Shown: one piece after another, positions 21,319 to 30,898 of the stretch
Layout of the letters: the number at the start of each line of letters is the position of its first letter
How positions within the stretch are numbered: the first letter of the stretch is position 1
Assembly: GCF_041765605.1 (NCBI RefSeq)
Contig: NZ_CP168900.1
Coordinates: 2,124,001-2,188,000, forward strand
Direction of reading: 5' to 3'
Source of the DNA: Listeria monocytogenes
GTDB lineage: Bacteria; Bacillota; Bacilli; Lactobacillales; Listeriaceae
DNA: 64,000 bases
The notes under the pieces: generated by a model
Database searches by the model: none
What the model saw: the letters and a program-made list of their open reading frames with translations, nothing else
Told to the model about the DNA's origin: nothing
Program-made: the position numbers and the translations under genes

Positions 21319-22236
21319 ATGAAAAAATTCTTGAAAGTTTGGTCTGTACTAACGATTATTTGTATGACGGTCGTTGTGTTTGGCGGAGCGCTCGTAACGA
21401 AAACTGGTTCAGCTGATGGCTGCGGTAATAGTTGGCCTCTATGTAATGGGCAGTTAGTTCGTTTAACAGATGTTACTCCGGAAAAATTAATTGAATTCAT
21501 GCACCGAATGACGACGGGAATCAGTTCGATTTTTGTTATTGTTTTAGCAATTTGTGCTTGGATTTATATGAAAAATCGTCGCGAAACAAAACCACTTGCG
21601 ATTATTGCGGTTCTGTTTCTAATTATTCAAGCGTTAATGGGAATGGCGGCTGTTGTTTGGGGACAAAATCCGTACATCATGGCGCTACACTTTGGAATTT
21701 CCATCATTTGTTATGCTTCGATTGTATTGCTTGCCTTGATGATTTTTGAGGTAGACCGGAAATTCGATGCTAGAAACCTCGTGATGGGGACGAAATTACG
21801 CATTAATATTTACGCACTGACGATTTACACGTACTTAGCTGTTTACACTGGCGCACTTGTTCGACACGAAAAAGCAAGTATGGCTGTTCCGGTTTGGCCT
21901 TTTGAAAATGGGCACTTTATCATGCCTACTTCAGTACAAGATTATGTGCAATACTTCCACCGGTTAGCCGCATTTATTTTAATTGTTTGGTTGCTGTATG
22001 TAACTTGGCTTGTATTCCGAGATTACAGAAGGTACCGCGTGCTTACTTTTAGCATGGTGTTGTCACTTGTGTTTATTGCACTTCAAGCCGTTACTGGGGC
22101 GCTGTCTGTTTATACAGGAGTGAACTTGTATATCGCGCTTGCCCATAGCTTGATTATTACGATGTTGTTCGCGCTACTTTGCTACTTATGCTTACTGGCA
22201 TCGAGAAGTAAAAGTAATCGACTACGAATAAAATAA
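21319..22236 (+). CDS. ctaA: heme A synthase
   Basis: Membrane oxygenase converting haem O to haem A. 305 residues, eight helices in two four-helix halves, with haem-ligand histidines visible in EFMHRMTTG near 60, ALHFGIS near 123, YFHRLAAF near 215 and ALAHSLI near 277. A cysteine pair lies in the first loop (GCGNSWPLCNG). Start ATG has AAGGAGAG about 13 nt upstream, a slightly long spacing. Divergently paired with ctaB. Confidence 0.95.
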   Translation: MKKFLKVWSVLTIICMTVVVFGGALVTKTGSADGCGNSWPLCNGQLVRLTDVTPEKLIEFMHRMTTGISSIFVIVLAICAWIYMKNRRETKPLAIIAVLFLIIQALMGMAAVVWGQNPYIMALHFGISIICYASIVLLALMIFEVDRKFDARNLVMGTKLRINIYALTIYTYLAVYTGALVRHEKASMAVPVWPFENGHFIMPTSVQDYVQYFHRLAAFILIVWLLYVTWLVFRDYRRYRVLTFSMVLSLVFIALQAVTGALSVYTGVNLYIALAHSLIITMLFALLCYLCLLASRSKSNRLRIK

Positions 22237-22244
22237 CGAAAACG

Positions 22245-22267
22245 GCTGGCAACTTTTTGTTGTCAGC
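22245..22267 (+). terminator. terminator of ctaA
   Basis: 9-bp stem gctggcaac / gttgtcagc (one G-T pair), loop TTTTT, followed by seven T. Confidence 0.85.
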
Positions 22268-22344
22268 TTTTTTTATTTATCTACAGCTTTTGCGTCGTTT
22301 TATGCTAAAATAAGTGAGAGTATAAGTCAAACGAGGTGGATAAC

Positions 22345-23088
22345 TTGGATAAAACAAAGAGAAAAATGATTTATGAGACTTTTATGCTTATTCTCATATT
22401 ACTTTCCCTTGCCCTATTACCGTACAGAAACAGCTTTACATTTATTTTAAATTGGATTATTTGGGTGATTTTTACGCTTGATTATCTGGTTCGGCTTTAC
22501 CGTGCTGATAATAAATGGCATTATGTAAAAACGCATCCATTTCAACTCATTGCAATCATTCCATTTTACGGTGGATTTAGAGCGGCTCGGATTGTTAGTT
22601 TTGTCCATCTATTAAGTATTACTGCGATGGGGAGAAGGTATATTGTACCGATTTATAACTTTTTCCGTTCTAATGGTTTAAATCGATTTTTAATGATTTT
22701 TGTTTTACTTGTAATTATAATTCCTGTTCCGATGGTATTTATCGAACCTGAAATAAACAATTATCCTGATGCGCTATGGTGGGCGATTGTGACTGCGACA
22801 ACAGTTGGGTACGGTGATATCGTTCCTGTCACGCCAATTGGACGGATTTTGGCATCGATTATGATGTTGTTTGGAATAGCGTTTATCGGGATGATAACTA
22901 GTACGATAACAAACTTTTTCCGCGCTAAGAAAACTACTACTTCTAGCACACAAAGAGCAAGCAAAATTACCCAATTAATTGCAGATACGCCAGATTTAAC
23001 CAACGAAGAAATCGCGGTCGTAGAGCAATTTTTGGCACTACGAAAAAAAGAACTAGCTGATGAAAATATAAAAAGTGATAGCGAATGA
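22345..23088 (+). CDS. voltage-gated-type potassium channel
   Basis: Six-helix potassium channel subunit with the selectivity filter TTVGYGDIVPVT near residue 153, flanked by pore helices. The fourth segment carries arginines and is voltage-sensor-like but weakly charged. A short cytoplasmic C-terminal tail is predicted (about 195-247). The likely start is TTG at 22345, 5 nt after GAGGTGG; the GTG at 22336 overlaps that SD. No RCK/TrkA domain is present. Confidence 0.85.
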   Translation: MDKTKRKMIYETFMLILILLSLALLPYRNSFTFILNWIIWVIFTLDYLVRLYRADNKWHYVKTHPFQLIAIIPFYGGFRAARIVSFVHLLSITAMGRRYIVPIYNFFRSNGLNRFLMIFVLLVIIIPVPMVFIEPEINNYPDALWWAIVTATTVGYGDIVPVTPIGRILASIMMLFGIAFIGMITSTITNFFRAKKTTTSSTQRASKITQLIADTPDLTNEEIAVVEQFLALRKKELADENIKSDSE

Positions 23089-23100
23089 TGCTATCACTTT
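23072..23100. terminator. bidirectional terminator
   Basis: 11-bp stem aaagtgatagc / gctatcacttt spanning the end of the channel gene, T-run on the plus side; serves both convergent genes. Confidence 0.8.
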
Positions 23101-23735
23101 TTTATTTGTTTTTCGACTTGATCACGGTAACGTTCAGATAAGGCTTCTACCGCCAAAATTCGTTCTAAGTCTTCTTTTGTCCCATTTTTATGCAAAACTT
23201 TATCGTGGCAAAAGGCTACTGTTACGCCGTGTGATTCTTGGTGAATTTGTTTGATTTCATCCGTTGCATGTATAATGCCAGGAGTAATCGTTCGGCACAG
23301 GTATCCAGTAAGTCCAGTTTTGTGAATTGCTTTATAGAGATTGGGGATTCCATTGAACTTTTCAATTGTACTACATGGATTTCGGGCTTCCGTTATTTGG
23401 ATAACGGTTTCGCCAATCTGGAATTTATCACCAATTTGGACAGAACTTTCCAACATATTCGTAGTGATGAGATTTTCACCAAAAGCAGTTACTTGTAGCT
23501 CTTCGCCAAACATTGCTGCCCATTTCGCATAATGTTCGTATGGATAAATACAAACCGTACGATCCGGCCCACCGTGATATTTCAAATTATGCGGTGCGTC
23601 ATTTTCAAAACCGGTAGTGGTTAGACTGGCGGATTGTACAAGCTTTTTTTCGATTCCCGTCATCATCCGTTTATTCTTTGAAAGGTTAAGTTCTTTCGGC
23701 TTGCCAACTGCTAAATGCATGATTTTCCGTTCCAT
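23094..23735 (-). CDS. MOSC domain protein (YiiM-like)
   Basis: 213-residue MOSC-domain protein. Family hallmarks include GIEKKLVQSASL near 27, HGGPDRTVCIYPYEHY near 54, GENLITTNMLE near 85 and the molybdenum-cofactor sulphurase cysteine region TEARNPCSTIEKF near 115, where the conserved cysteine is retained. YiiM proteins reduce N-hydroxylated compounds using molybdenum cofactor. Start ATG has AAAGGAG 7 nt upstream. Possible substrate not evident. Confidence 0.85.
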   Translation of the reverse strand: MERKIMHLAVGKPKELNLSKNKRMMTGIEKKLVQSASLTTTGFENDAPHNLKYHGGPDRTVCIYPYEHYAKWAAMFGEELQVTAFGENLITTNMLESSVQIGDKFQIGETVIQITEARNPCSTIEKFNGIPNLYKAIHKTGLTGYLCRTITPGIIHATDEIKQIHQESHGVTVAFCHDKVLHKNGTKEDLERILAVEALSERYRDQVEKQIKK

Positions 23736-23753
23736 CTGCTTACTCCTTTGAAG

Positions 23754-24371
23754 TTATTTTTTTCGGCTTAAAATAGCAAGAATGCCCGTGATAAGCGCAA
23801 TAACGCTGATAGCTACTGCGGTCCATAATAAAATCGTGTTATCACCACTACTACTTGTATCCCCTGCTGTGTTCTCCGCTCCCGCAACTACTTCTCCATG
23901 CGAGCCAGTTGCGGATTTGGAAGACTCTTTGACAATTTTTGTGGTAGCATGTGGTGTCTCGGAATCTTCTGCGCCAACCCATTCAACGATGGAGCCATCT
24001 TCATAATATTGATAGGCATTCCAAGCAATTTCGCCTTCTTCACTTGGATTTTTAGCGATAAAACTAAAGCGCTGGAATTGGCCTTTTTCAATTCCGTTGC
24101 CTTCTGTTTGCCATGTTACTGTGCCATTTTTCTTATCTACTGTCGTTGTCCAGCCTGGCACTGGTTCATAAGATTCGAATGATACGCCTTTTTCTACTTT
24201 TAAAACGATTTTTTTAGAGGCAACATCTTTTTCTGACGGTACTTTCATTGTGTAGGTTTCCCAGGAGTCTACGGTCGATTCGCTCGGTAATACAGAAACA
24301 TGTGCGCTCGCTTGAAACGGAATGATAAAGACAGCTAATAAAACGACGATGGAGCTGATAATTTTTTTCAT
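23754..24371 (-). CDS. YcnI-like (DUF1775) copper-associated surface protein
   Basis: 205-residue protein with a signal peptide ending SASAHVSVLP; the mature N-terminal histidine is the metal ligand in YcnI family copper-binding domains. The DUF1775 domain spans about 24-150, then a Ser/Gly/Thr-rich linker, and the C-terminus is a membrane helix followed by SRKK, anchoring it outside the cell. It lies 12 bp after the ycnJ-like gene. Role: probable extracellular copper chaperone. Confidence 0.88.
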   Translation of the reverse strand: MKKIISSIVVLLAVFIIPFQASAHVSVLPSESTVDSWETYTMKVPSEKDVASKKIVLKVEKGVSFESYEPVPGWTTTVDKKNGTVTWQTEGNGIEKGQFQRFSFIAKNPSEEGEIAWNAYQYYEDGSIVEWVGAEDSETPHATTKIVKESSKSATGSHGEVVAGAENTAGDTSSSGDNTILLWTAVAISVIALITGILAILSRKK

Positions 24372-24383
24372 TATTTTTCCCCT

Positions 24384-26009
24384 TTACTGTGTAATATTGG
24401 TCGTAAATGTTTGATTTATATCGGTAAAATCTTTTGTTAAACCATGAACCATGATTTCCCACTTGCCGGTTTGATTAATATATAGCCCCTCTGCAAAGTA
24501 TTGCGTATCATTTGCAAGTTTGGCTTGGAAAGTTGATTTTTCATCTGTTTTAGTAGATTTTGTTGTAATCGTCACTTGTTCAAAATCTGTTTTGGCAGAA
24601 CCATCTGCTGAAGTAAATGTGATGATAAACTGGTTTTGCCCAACGGTAGCTGGTTCTACTCGTAAATTGATTTTTGCTTTTTCACCTTCTGCTGCAATTG
24701 TTTCATCAAATGCTTTCGGAGCAGGCGGTGGCGGTGTTTGTACGTTGGTTAAAACACTTGCGACAACAAGGATAATGGTCCCAATGATAAGTTCCATCAA
24801 AATGGTTTTATATGGCAATCGTTGGTTTTTGAGTTTGATATAAATGTAATGACCAAGCCCTAGTAGTGCCATTAGTAAAAATAAGCCAATTTTGAAAAGA
24901 AGTATTTTGCCGTAATTGGTTGTAAATAAATTGGCCATTTGACCGATGTTCATCACTGCCATTAATAGGCCGCTGACTAAGATGGAGGCGACTGCAATGA
25001 TTGCTACAATCGCAAATCTGCTCCAAACTTCGCGCGCTTTCCCAGTCCGAGGTAATACGAATAAAAGCACTAAAATCCCGCCAACCCAAACGCTTGCCGC
25101 AATCATATGAAGCATATCAGCGGTGATACTTACTATTTTATCGGCACTGGCTGCAGCGTGTCCATTCTGAGCCTTCGCAAAAATCAAATACCCGATTAAT
25201 GCACTCTCGGTCAAAAGCGCGAACCAGCTCCATTGTTTCTTTTTAAAGAACATCATGATGGTAAAAATGGCAAGTAGCAGCCATACGATAAATTCACTGA
25301 TCCAAATATACCCTGTTTTCGTAGTCAAGAAAGCAGCTAACTTACTCGGTCCAAAACTTTCACTAATGGAAACGCCCGTTGTGATACTTGTCTGTACGAA
25401 AAGTTGCATGAAGAGAGCCACACCTAGAAGTGCTAGCGCTATCCAAGTTACTTTTTTCAAACGTCCAGAAATTTTTTCTGATATCTGTTCTTTTCGTGGA
25501 TAAAGCCCTAACCCAAAAACAAGCACACCGATAAACAACGAAAAACCTATGTATAAAATGGCTTTTTGAATCGAACTAATTTGCAAGTCCGCTCCACTTG
25601 AGGGAACTTCCGATGCTTGGAACGTCGCTTTCGTATCGCCTAACTTAAAAGAAATGATCCCCGTAACCGCATGTCCATCCGCTGACACAACCCGCCATGA
25701 AACAGAATAGACATCTGCTTTTAAATCAGCCGGTAAAGACGCTTCAACCATATGATTATTCTTTTTAGAAACAGAGGTTTTGCCGGTTTCCACTTGCTTC
25801 CCACTTGAATCTTTGACTTCTATTAAAGGGAAATCCGCTTCAATTTCTTCATTAAAAACAAGCGTTACTTTTTCGGGCGCGGTTTGAATATGTGATTGAT
25901 CGGCCGGATTCGAATTTTCCAAATAAGCATGCGCTGAAACATGCTGAACTGGCACGATTAGTAGATATAGTATAATGAGAAAAAAACTGACCCTTTTCAA
26001 TAATTTCAT
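24384..26009 (-). CDS. CopC-CopD fusion copper transport protein, YcnJ-like
   Basis: 541-residue fusion. A signal peptide ends VSAHAYLENSNP, giving an N-terminal histidine expected to ligate copper; a CopC domain runs to about 130 (PEKVTLVFNEEIEADF, SADGHAVTG). Eight predicted helices form the CopD domain (about 150-420), with histidines in NGHAAASAD and GHYIYIK. A C-terminal external domain follows (about 440-541). In B. subtilis YcnJ imports copper under limitation. Operon with the YcnI-like gene. Confidence 0.9.
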   Translation of the reverse strand: MKLLKRVSFFLIILYLLIVPVQHVSAHAYLENSNPADQSHIQTAPEKVTLVFNEEIEADFPLIEVKDSSGKQVETGKTSVSKKNNHMVEASLPADLKADVYSVSWRVVSADGHAVTGIISFKLGDTKATFQASEVPSSGADLQISSIQKAILYIGFSLFIGVLVFGLGLYPRKEQISEKISGRLKKVTWIALALLGVALFMQLFVQTSITTGVSISESFGPSKLAAFLTTKTGYIWISEFIVWLLLAIFTIMMFFKKKQWSWFALLTESALIGYLIFAKAQNGHAAASADKIVSITADMLHMIAASVWVGGILVLLFVLPRTGKAREVWSRFAIVAIIAVASILVSGLLMAVMNIGQMANLFTTNYGKILLFKIGLFLLMALLGLGHYIYIKLKNQRLPYKTILMELIIGTIILVVASVLTNVQTPPPPAPKAFDETIAAEGEKAKINLRVEPATVGQNQFIITFTSADGSAKTDFEQVTITTKSTKTDEKSTFQAKLANDTQYFAEGLYINQTGKWEIMVHGLTKDFTDINQTFTTNITQ

Positions 26010-26148
26010 TTGCTACTCCTTTTTCGAACGAACGGTTTTACTCTTTTTAACTTATCATGTGCAACAATTGAATGGAAATAATCGGCTCATTTCCTATTGC
26101 AAATGATGCTACGATTATGGCATAGTGATAGAAAAGGAGGTTTTACCT

Positions 26149-26340
26149 ATGCTTCGTTATATCGAATTGTTTTTCATGTTTGCTTTTGTTACGCTCATCA
26201 CGATGTGGATTCAAGCACTTCTAGCAAAATGGAAACCTACTATTCTTCGTTCTTTCTGGCTTCGTACGCTCACATTTATTATTATTGGCTACGCATTAAT
26301 GGCGCCGACGCTATACATAGGCAGTTTGTTACTAAAATAA
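26149..26340 (+). CDS. small membrane protein of unknown function
   Basis: 63-residue protein with two hydrophobic helices separated by a short basic loop (AKWKPTILRS). Start ATG has AAAGGAGG 8 nt upstream. I do not recognise a family. It precedes mscL by 61 bp on the same strand. Confidence 0.7.
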   Translation: MLRYIELFFMFAFVTLITMWIQALLAKWKPTILRSFWLRTLTFIIIGYALMAPTLYIGSLLLK

Positions 26341-26401
26341 GTTTAGTTGCTTTCACATCGCAGTTAGATTGTTTATACTGGGAAGTGGGAGGTGAATTTT
26401 C

Positions 26402-26788
26402 ATGAAAAAAATGTTAGTAGAATTTAGAGACTTCGCGTTAAAAGGGAATGTTCTAGACCTTGCTGTAGCGGTAGTTATCGGGGCTGCTTTCGGTAAAATT
26501 GTTTCATCTTTAGTAGATAACATCATTATGCCACTTGTCGGTGTACTTCTTGGTGGTCTTGATTTTACAGATTTAAGTTTCAAAGTTGGTAAATCCGTTA
26601 TTCAGTACGGTGCTTTCATCCAGTCCATCGTTGACTTTATCATCATCGCTTTTGCCATTTTTATTTTCGTCAAAGTACTTACTAGTTTTATTAAGAAAAA
26701 AGAGCAAACGGTGGAAGAAACGCCAGTACCTCCAACTGAGGAATACTTAAAAGAAATTCGTGATTTATTGAAAGAACAACAGAAATAA
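26402..26788 (+). CDS. mscL: large-conductance mechanosensitive channel
   Basis: 128-residue pentameric pore that opens on membrane tension during hypo-osmotic shock. Shows the N-terminal [31 protein letters not shown] helix, the second helix near 70-95 and a charged C-terminal helix ([16 protein letters not shown]). Start ATG is preceded by GGAGGTG. Closed by a terminator. Confidence 0.97.
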   Translation: MKKMLVEFRDFALKGNVLDLAVAVVIGAAFGKIVSSLVDNIIMPLVGVLLGGLDFTDLSFKVGKSVIQYGAFIQSIVDFIIIAFAIFIFVKVLTSFIKKKEQTVEETPVPPTEEYLKEIRDLLKEQQK

Positions 26789-26793
26789 CTGAA

Positions 26794-26820
26794 AAAATCC
26801 TTCTTTTGTGGAAGGATTTT
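26794..26820 (+). terminator. terminator of mscL
   Basis: 10-bp stem aaaatccttc / gaaggatttt followed by T-run; the A-run on the other side lets it serve the convergent gene too. Confidence 0.85.
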
Positions 26821-26852
26821 TTTATTTCTAGTTTTATATATTTTTTGCTCCA

Positions 26853-28841
26853 TTAAATATGGATACTTCCTCGTTTAGCTTGTTCCAATAAGCTTTTCAT
26901 GTTGTTACTAGTTTGAACAGCTACCTTATCTAAAGCAGAAATTGCTGCTGATGTATTACCGCTTAATTGATGCTTAATATCTCCAAAAATCAATTCCGCA
27001 CTATGGAAGATATTTGTAGCTGCTTTATTCAATAAAATAACATCTTGAAATTTTGTACCTTCAAATAGTGCCGTATCAATATAAGGTCGATATATGGCTA
27101 ACACATGCTCTAAATTCGATTCCATATCCTTTACAGCACTTCCTACACCTCTAACGGTTAACAAGATTTCTTGCAACTTTCTTATGTACTCTCTCAGTTC
27201 CTCCTTTAACTGATAATCTCTATCTGTAAAAGGGATTTTCACCATTGATAGTCCTGTTTGGAGGTCTTCTAAATATCTAATTGCGGATTTTATTACCTGT
27301 TTTAATTGATTAGTAATACTTCGAATTGAACTCAATATCGGCATTAATAAATTCGTAGTTTTAGCAGAAAAATCTCGAAAATTTCTATCTAATAATCGCT
27401 GTTTCTTCCCCATCCCGTCTTTCAAAGCTTTGGATTCTTTTAAGACATACGCTTGTGTCGCTGGCGGCGCTCCAACACTTTGGACTTTTTGCGTTGCGCT
27501 TAAAAGTTTATCTGCTTTTTCAAGTTCATTCGATACATACGTGACTTGGGAGCTAAAAGTTAATATTTGCTTAACGACCAAATCTTTGTTTTCATCTAAT
27601 ATTTTGTAATGTTCTTTTAATTCTGTCACCATGGCATCGCTTAAATATTGGTCATTAATCCCTTTAAACAACTCTGGTATTGCTTGCATTTTTATTTTGG
27701 ACACTTGATCCATCATGTCTTCCGTCCTCAAAGCAAGATCATTAACTAGCGCCGGAATATCCACCAAGAGATCTAACGCATGAAAGAAACTCCCCGAAAC
27801 AACATCTAACACTTCTCCTAAAATCGGCAAAGTTCTTACTCTCTGCATAAAATCTATTGCCGCATAACTTACTGGCTTGGCCTTTTCCATCTCATCACGA
27901 AACTCAGCATAATTAGCTAATGAAGTAATAATCCCGCCAAATTCTCCTTCCGCCAACAAGTTATCAAAAGTTTCTTGTAAAGAGGTCGTTCGATTATCCA
28001 AATGATTTCCCTCATTATTCACTAAATCGACCGCTGTATCTAAGTAAAACTGCCCCCTCTTTATTTGCTCCATCATTCGTGTCCGTAAACTATTAGCCAA
28101 AATTCGAATATTATCCGGATTCATATCGATTTTCTGCCCATTTCCTCCACCCGTCAAAACCTGCCCACTCCAAATCCCTACGGGAAGATAAGCATCTGCA
28201 TCAATGGGAATATTTTTACCGTTAACTGTGACACCTGCATCATCATAACCCGTATGATTAGAAAGAATGGTTTGCAGCCAAGGGACATTGTTTTGAAGAA
28301 TATGGGATTCGCCTGGTAGACGATCTCCGTAACCCATCCCACGCTCCCCTAAAGTTAGTGGATCATATTCACTTAAATAGTTAGTAATTCTTGGATTATC
28401 CTTATCATATATTCCATTGGGCAGGATAGCTGGATTATAAGTGACGCTTCTTATGCCATCATTTTTAGATGCTACATAATTAGATAAACCACCGCCTAGA
28501 GAGTTTCCTGCGACATTTTTAATGTTATATTTTTGGCTTTCTTTTTTGTATGCTGCGTCAGCTTCTCTTAATTGCGTGTTGGGGATGGAGCCAGGGAGTG
28601 TGCCGTCTGTTAGGAAATCTTGGGTGCCTTGCGTGCCTTCGAAAATCATGCTGATTTCGCCTGTGGAAGTATTCTCGACAATCATATAGTCAAGACCAGA
28701 TGCTTTGTTATATTCACCTGCTCTGACTTCGTATTTGGTGCCATTAACATTGATATTACTAAGTTCTCCAGGGTGCTTATAAACCCATTTACCACTTAAC
28801 TCTATTAAATCTACATCTGATGTTTTTAGTTTTTCTGGCAT
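26853..28841 (-). CDS. TslA-like lipase with C-terminal helical domain, putative T7SS substrate
   Basis: 662-residue protein without signal peptide. The N-terminal ~250 residues form a lipase-like alpha/beta hydrolase with the nucleophile elbow AGNSLGGG (Ser114) and candidate acid and base in SEYDPLT near 155 and GESHIL near 178. Residues about 260-662 are almost wholly helical and coiled-coil-like. This matches the reverse architecture described for TslA, a type VII-secreted phospholipase known from Staphylococcus and reported in Listeria. The adjacent lipoprotein fits the immunity partner. Identification is by memory of architecture; substrate and secretion are inference. Confidence 0.72.
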   Translation of the reverse strand: MPEKLKTSDVDLIELSGKWVYKHPGELSNINVNGTKYEVRAGEYNKASGLDYMIVENTSTGEISMIFEGTQGTQDFLTDGTLPGSIPNTQLREADAAYKKESQKYNIKNVAGNSLGGGLSNYVASKNDGIRSVTYNPAILPNGIYDKDNPRITNYLSEYDPLTLGERGMGYGDRLPGESHILQNNVPWLQTILSNHTGYDDAGVTVNGKNIPIDADAYLPVGIWSGQVLTGGGNGQKIDMNPDNIRILANSLRTRMMEQIKRGQFYLDTAVDLVNNEGNHLDNRTTSLQETFDNLLAEGEFGGIITSLANYAEFRDEMEKAKPVSYAAIDFMQRVRTLPILGEVLDVVSGSFFHALDLLVDIPALVNDLALRTEDMMDQVSKIKMQAIPELFKGINDQYLSDAMVTELKEHYKILDENKDLVVKQILTFSSQVTYVSNELEKADKLLSATQKVQSVGAPPATQAYVLKESKALKDGMGKKQRLLDRNFRDFSAKTTNLLMPILSSIRSITNQLKQVIKSAIRYLEDLQTGLSMVKIPFTDRDYQLKEELREYIRKLQEILLTVRGVGSAVKDMESNLEHVLAIYRPYIDTALFEGTKFQDVILLNKAATNIFHSAELIFGDIKHQLSGNTSAAISALDKVAVQTSNNMKSLLEQAKRGSIHI

Positions 28842-28856
28842 AGTCTAATCTCCCTT

Positions 28857-29726
28857 TTATTTAATGATTCCTTCTACATCTACACTTTCTCCATCTGGTA
28901 ATCCCACTCGATCAACAATAAAATTCTTATAAATCAAAACTGCATATCTCCCTTTAGGAATTCCTTCTTCTTGTTTAATTTCATTTGCTAAATTATCCGC
29001 GACTCCTTGCTCAGGGAGCTTGTTTCCTCTAACAAAAAATTTCATTGGAATTGATATGTTTTTACTTGTAGGATCATCTTTTTCAAAAAGTTTCTTTAAT
29101 TCCTCTGCCGAAATTTTTGGGTTTTCTAAGTAAGCATTATAGACACTTGGGTAGTCTAAGGCGAAAATTGAAAGAAAATAGTAATTACTGGTATATCCAT
29201 CAGATGCAGTTTTATCAATTGCCTCCGCTCGCATTCCTAATAAGTTATTTTCTTTCGCAATTTTTTCAGCAAAGACATCTAGATTTTTAAATTCTTCTTC
29301 ATATGCCTTTGCGTATAACCCCCCAACGATTGCTTTTTCTACTTCCCCCTCATCACTTCTTGCATTCCCAACTTCATCTTTATTTAAAATCAAACCTACA
29401 ATTACATATGTATGAAACTGAATAGGCTCCTCACTTTCTACCATGACAACTGCCGCATTACGCGCGGGCACTACATTATTCACTTTTACATCTGTTTTAT
29501 ATGTGTTCTTCATATAATTTATCGCTTCTTGCTTAATTTCTTCTTCATGTTCCTTTACTCTTTCTGCTGATTTATTTCCATCCACAAATGATAATCCTTG
29601 ACCCACGTAATCCTGCACAAGCGTAGTGCCTTCCTGCGCTTTTTCTTGGTCTGTTTTTTCATTCATATTGAAACATCCTCCCAGTAATAATATACTTGCT
29701 AACAAACCGATGATTTTTTTCTTCAT
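28857..29726 (-). CDS. DUF1672-like lipoprotein, putative TilA-type immunity protein
   Basis: 289-residue lipoprotein with lipobox LLGGC (cysteine 18) after a basic, hydrophobic signal. The following VQDYVGQGLSFVDGNKSAERV segment and overall length fit the DUF1672 lipoproteins of Staphylococcus and Listeria. It lies 15 bp upstream of the TslA-like lipase gene on the same strand, as expected for an immunity protein that shields the outer membrane face from the lipase. Start ATG has GGAG 5 nt upstream. Confidence 0.75.
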   Translation of the reverse strand: MKKKIIGLLASILLLGGCFNMNEKTDQEKAQEGTTLVQDYVGQGLSFVDGNKSAERVKEHEEEIKQEAINYMKNTYKTDVKVNNVVPARNAAVVMVESEEPIQFHTYVIVGLILNKDEVGNARSDEGEVEKAIVGGLYAKAYEEEFKNLDVFAEKIAKENNLLGMRAEAIDKTASDGYTSNYYFLSIFALDYPSVYNAYLENPKISAEELKKLFEKDDPTSKNISIPMKFFVRGNKLPEQGVADNLANEIKQEEGIPKGRYAVLIYKNFIVDRVGLPDGESVDVEGIIK

Positions 29727-30097
29727 TTGTTCTCCTATCTGCTTTTGTATTTTCTCTTTGGTATTTTCCTCATTTATTAGAACGCTTAAATCACTATAAA
29801 TTCAACTAATATAAACAAAATATAGTTCAAAAACTTCATGATATTATCGTTACATCACTCTAAAATTATATCATAAATTCACAAAGTGAGATGTGACAGA
29901 ACAACGAACAACTCATCTGTAAAAGCTGATATAGTTCATTTTTAAGCAGGCTATTTTTATAAAAAGATGATTTTTTCACAATACATACTTTAATTGATAA
30001 ATTCTTCAAGTTTAATTCCCCACTGATTTTCTTCAAAAAAAATAGACTACCCATCCCCTAACAATTCAAGAGGAAAAATAGTCTAAATAAATATATT
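29727..30097. other. AT-rich intergenic region
   Basis: 371 bp without a convincing gene. A 62-codon open frame on the minus strand (29866-30054) has no ribosome site and low-complexity composition. An imperfect inverted pair (tagacta near 30042, tagtcta near 30078) could be a weak terminator for the minus-strand gene at 30098. The promoter for the lipoprotein-lipase pair should lie near 29740-29870; I could not assign it. Confidence 0.5.
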
Positions 30098-30493
30098 TCA
30101 GTTTTTTTGCTGTTTTTTTAATTGTATCGCTAAAAACATTTCAACTGCTGCGACAACTAAAAAAATAATTTGTAAAATAAATACATAGCCGATAATCAGT
30201 AACTGTACAATCATCCAAACTGCGAGCACGGCCGCTGCTGCAAACATAACTTCTTTCGTTCGTGGTAATTTTTTCAGCAAATAAATGAGTGCTGCTAAAT
30301 GGAATAATCCAACAAATACGAATAAAAATATGCCTGGTACTAAATAATCCACGAACGGTGAACCATCAAGTAATCCAGTTGAAAGAGAAAGCAAACCACC
30401 ACTTGGCATGAAAACCATGGATAAGCCACCATAAATTGCTCCTATTGCTGTAAAACCAACTATTATAATACTACTTATACGTGTCCAGTTCAT
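30098..30493 (-). CDS. four-helix membrane protein of unknown function
   Basis: 131-residue protein with four hydrophobic segments (about 8-28, 50-72, 82-100, 102-122) and a basic tail KKQQKN. Start ATG has AGGAG upstream. No family recognised. It is followed by the lipoprotein-lipase pair in the same orientation but separated by 371 bp. Confidence 0.72.
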   Translation of the reverse strand: MNWTRISSIIIVGFTAIGAIYGGLSMVFMPSGGLLSLSTGLLDGSPFVDYLVPGIFLFVFVGLFHLAALIYLLKKLPRTKEVMFAAAAVLAVWMIVQLLIIGYVFILQIIFLVVAAVEMFLAIQLKKQQKN

Positions 30494-30537
30494 GGCGTTC
30501 TCCTAGTCGTTTTTCTAGTAGTATACCACGAAAATTA

Positions 30538-30747
30538 TCATTCTGCCGCTTTTCTTCGTTTTATTTTTTTGATTAAATCGATCAATACGAAAACCGCAAT
30601 ACCGCATGCGACAACTGTAGTAAGATACCAAGCTGGACCAGATTCTGCGCGTACTCCTAGCCAATAAGTCACTGTTTTCGGGTTAAAAAATGCAAAGCAA
30701 ATTGCACAAAATGCAATAATTCGACCAATAATGGAATTTTCTCTCAT
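30538..30747 (-). CDS. small two-helix membrane protein
   Basis: 69-residue protein (MRENSIIGRIIAFCAICFAF) with two hydrophobic helices and a very basic C-terminus (KKIKRRKAAE). I chose ATG 30747, which has AAGGAG upstream; the longer in-frame extension is not supported. Function unknown. Confidence 0.7.
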   Translation of the reverse strand: MRENSIIGRIIAFCAICFAFFNPKTVTYWLGVRAESGPAWYLTTVVACGIAVFVLIDLIKKIKRRKAAE

Positions 30748-30863
30748 AGCAAGTGCATCTCCTTTTCTTTTATTATAACAAGGAATAAGAAATGATAACT
30801 TAGCTTTTCGGTCCCAAAGTTGTTTTTCATCTGACAAGTTTTGGTTTTTTTTACACAAAAAAA

Positions 30864-30890
30864 CTACGACAAGAGAATTTCTTGTCATAG
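30864..30890 (-). terminator. terminator of bsh
   Basis: 10-bp stem ctacgacaag / cttgtcatag (one G-T pair), seven T following on the minus strand, 9 bp after the bsh stop. Confidence 0.85.
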
Positions 30891-30898
30891 CCTCACAG

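Noticed and set aside
29866-30054. 62-codon minus-strand frame between lipoprotein and membrane-protein genes
   Set aside because: No ribosome site; considered as a TlaA-like T7SS partner but lacks the helical amphipathic pattern and expected length.
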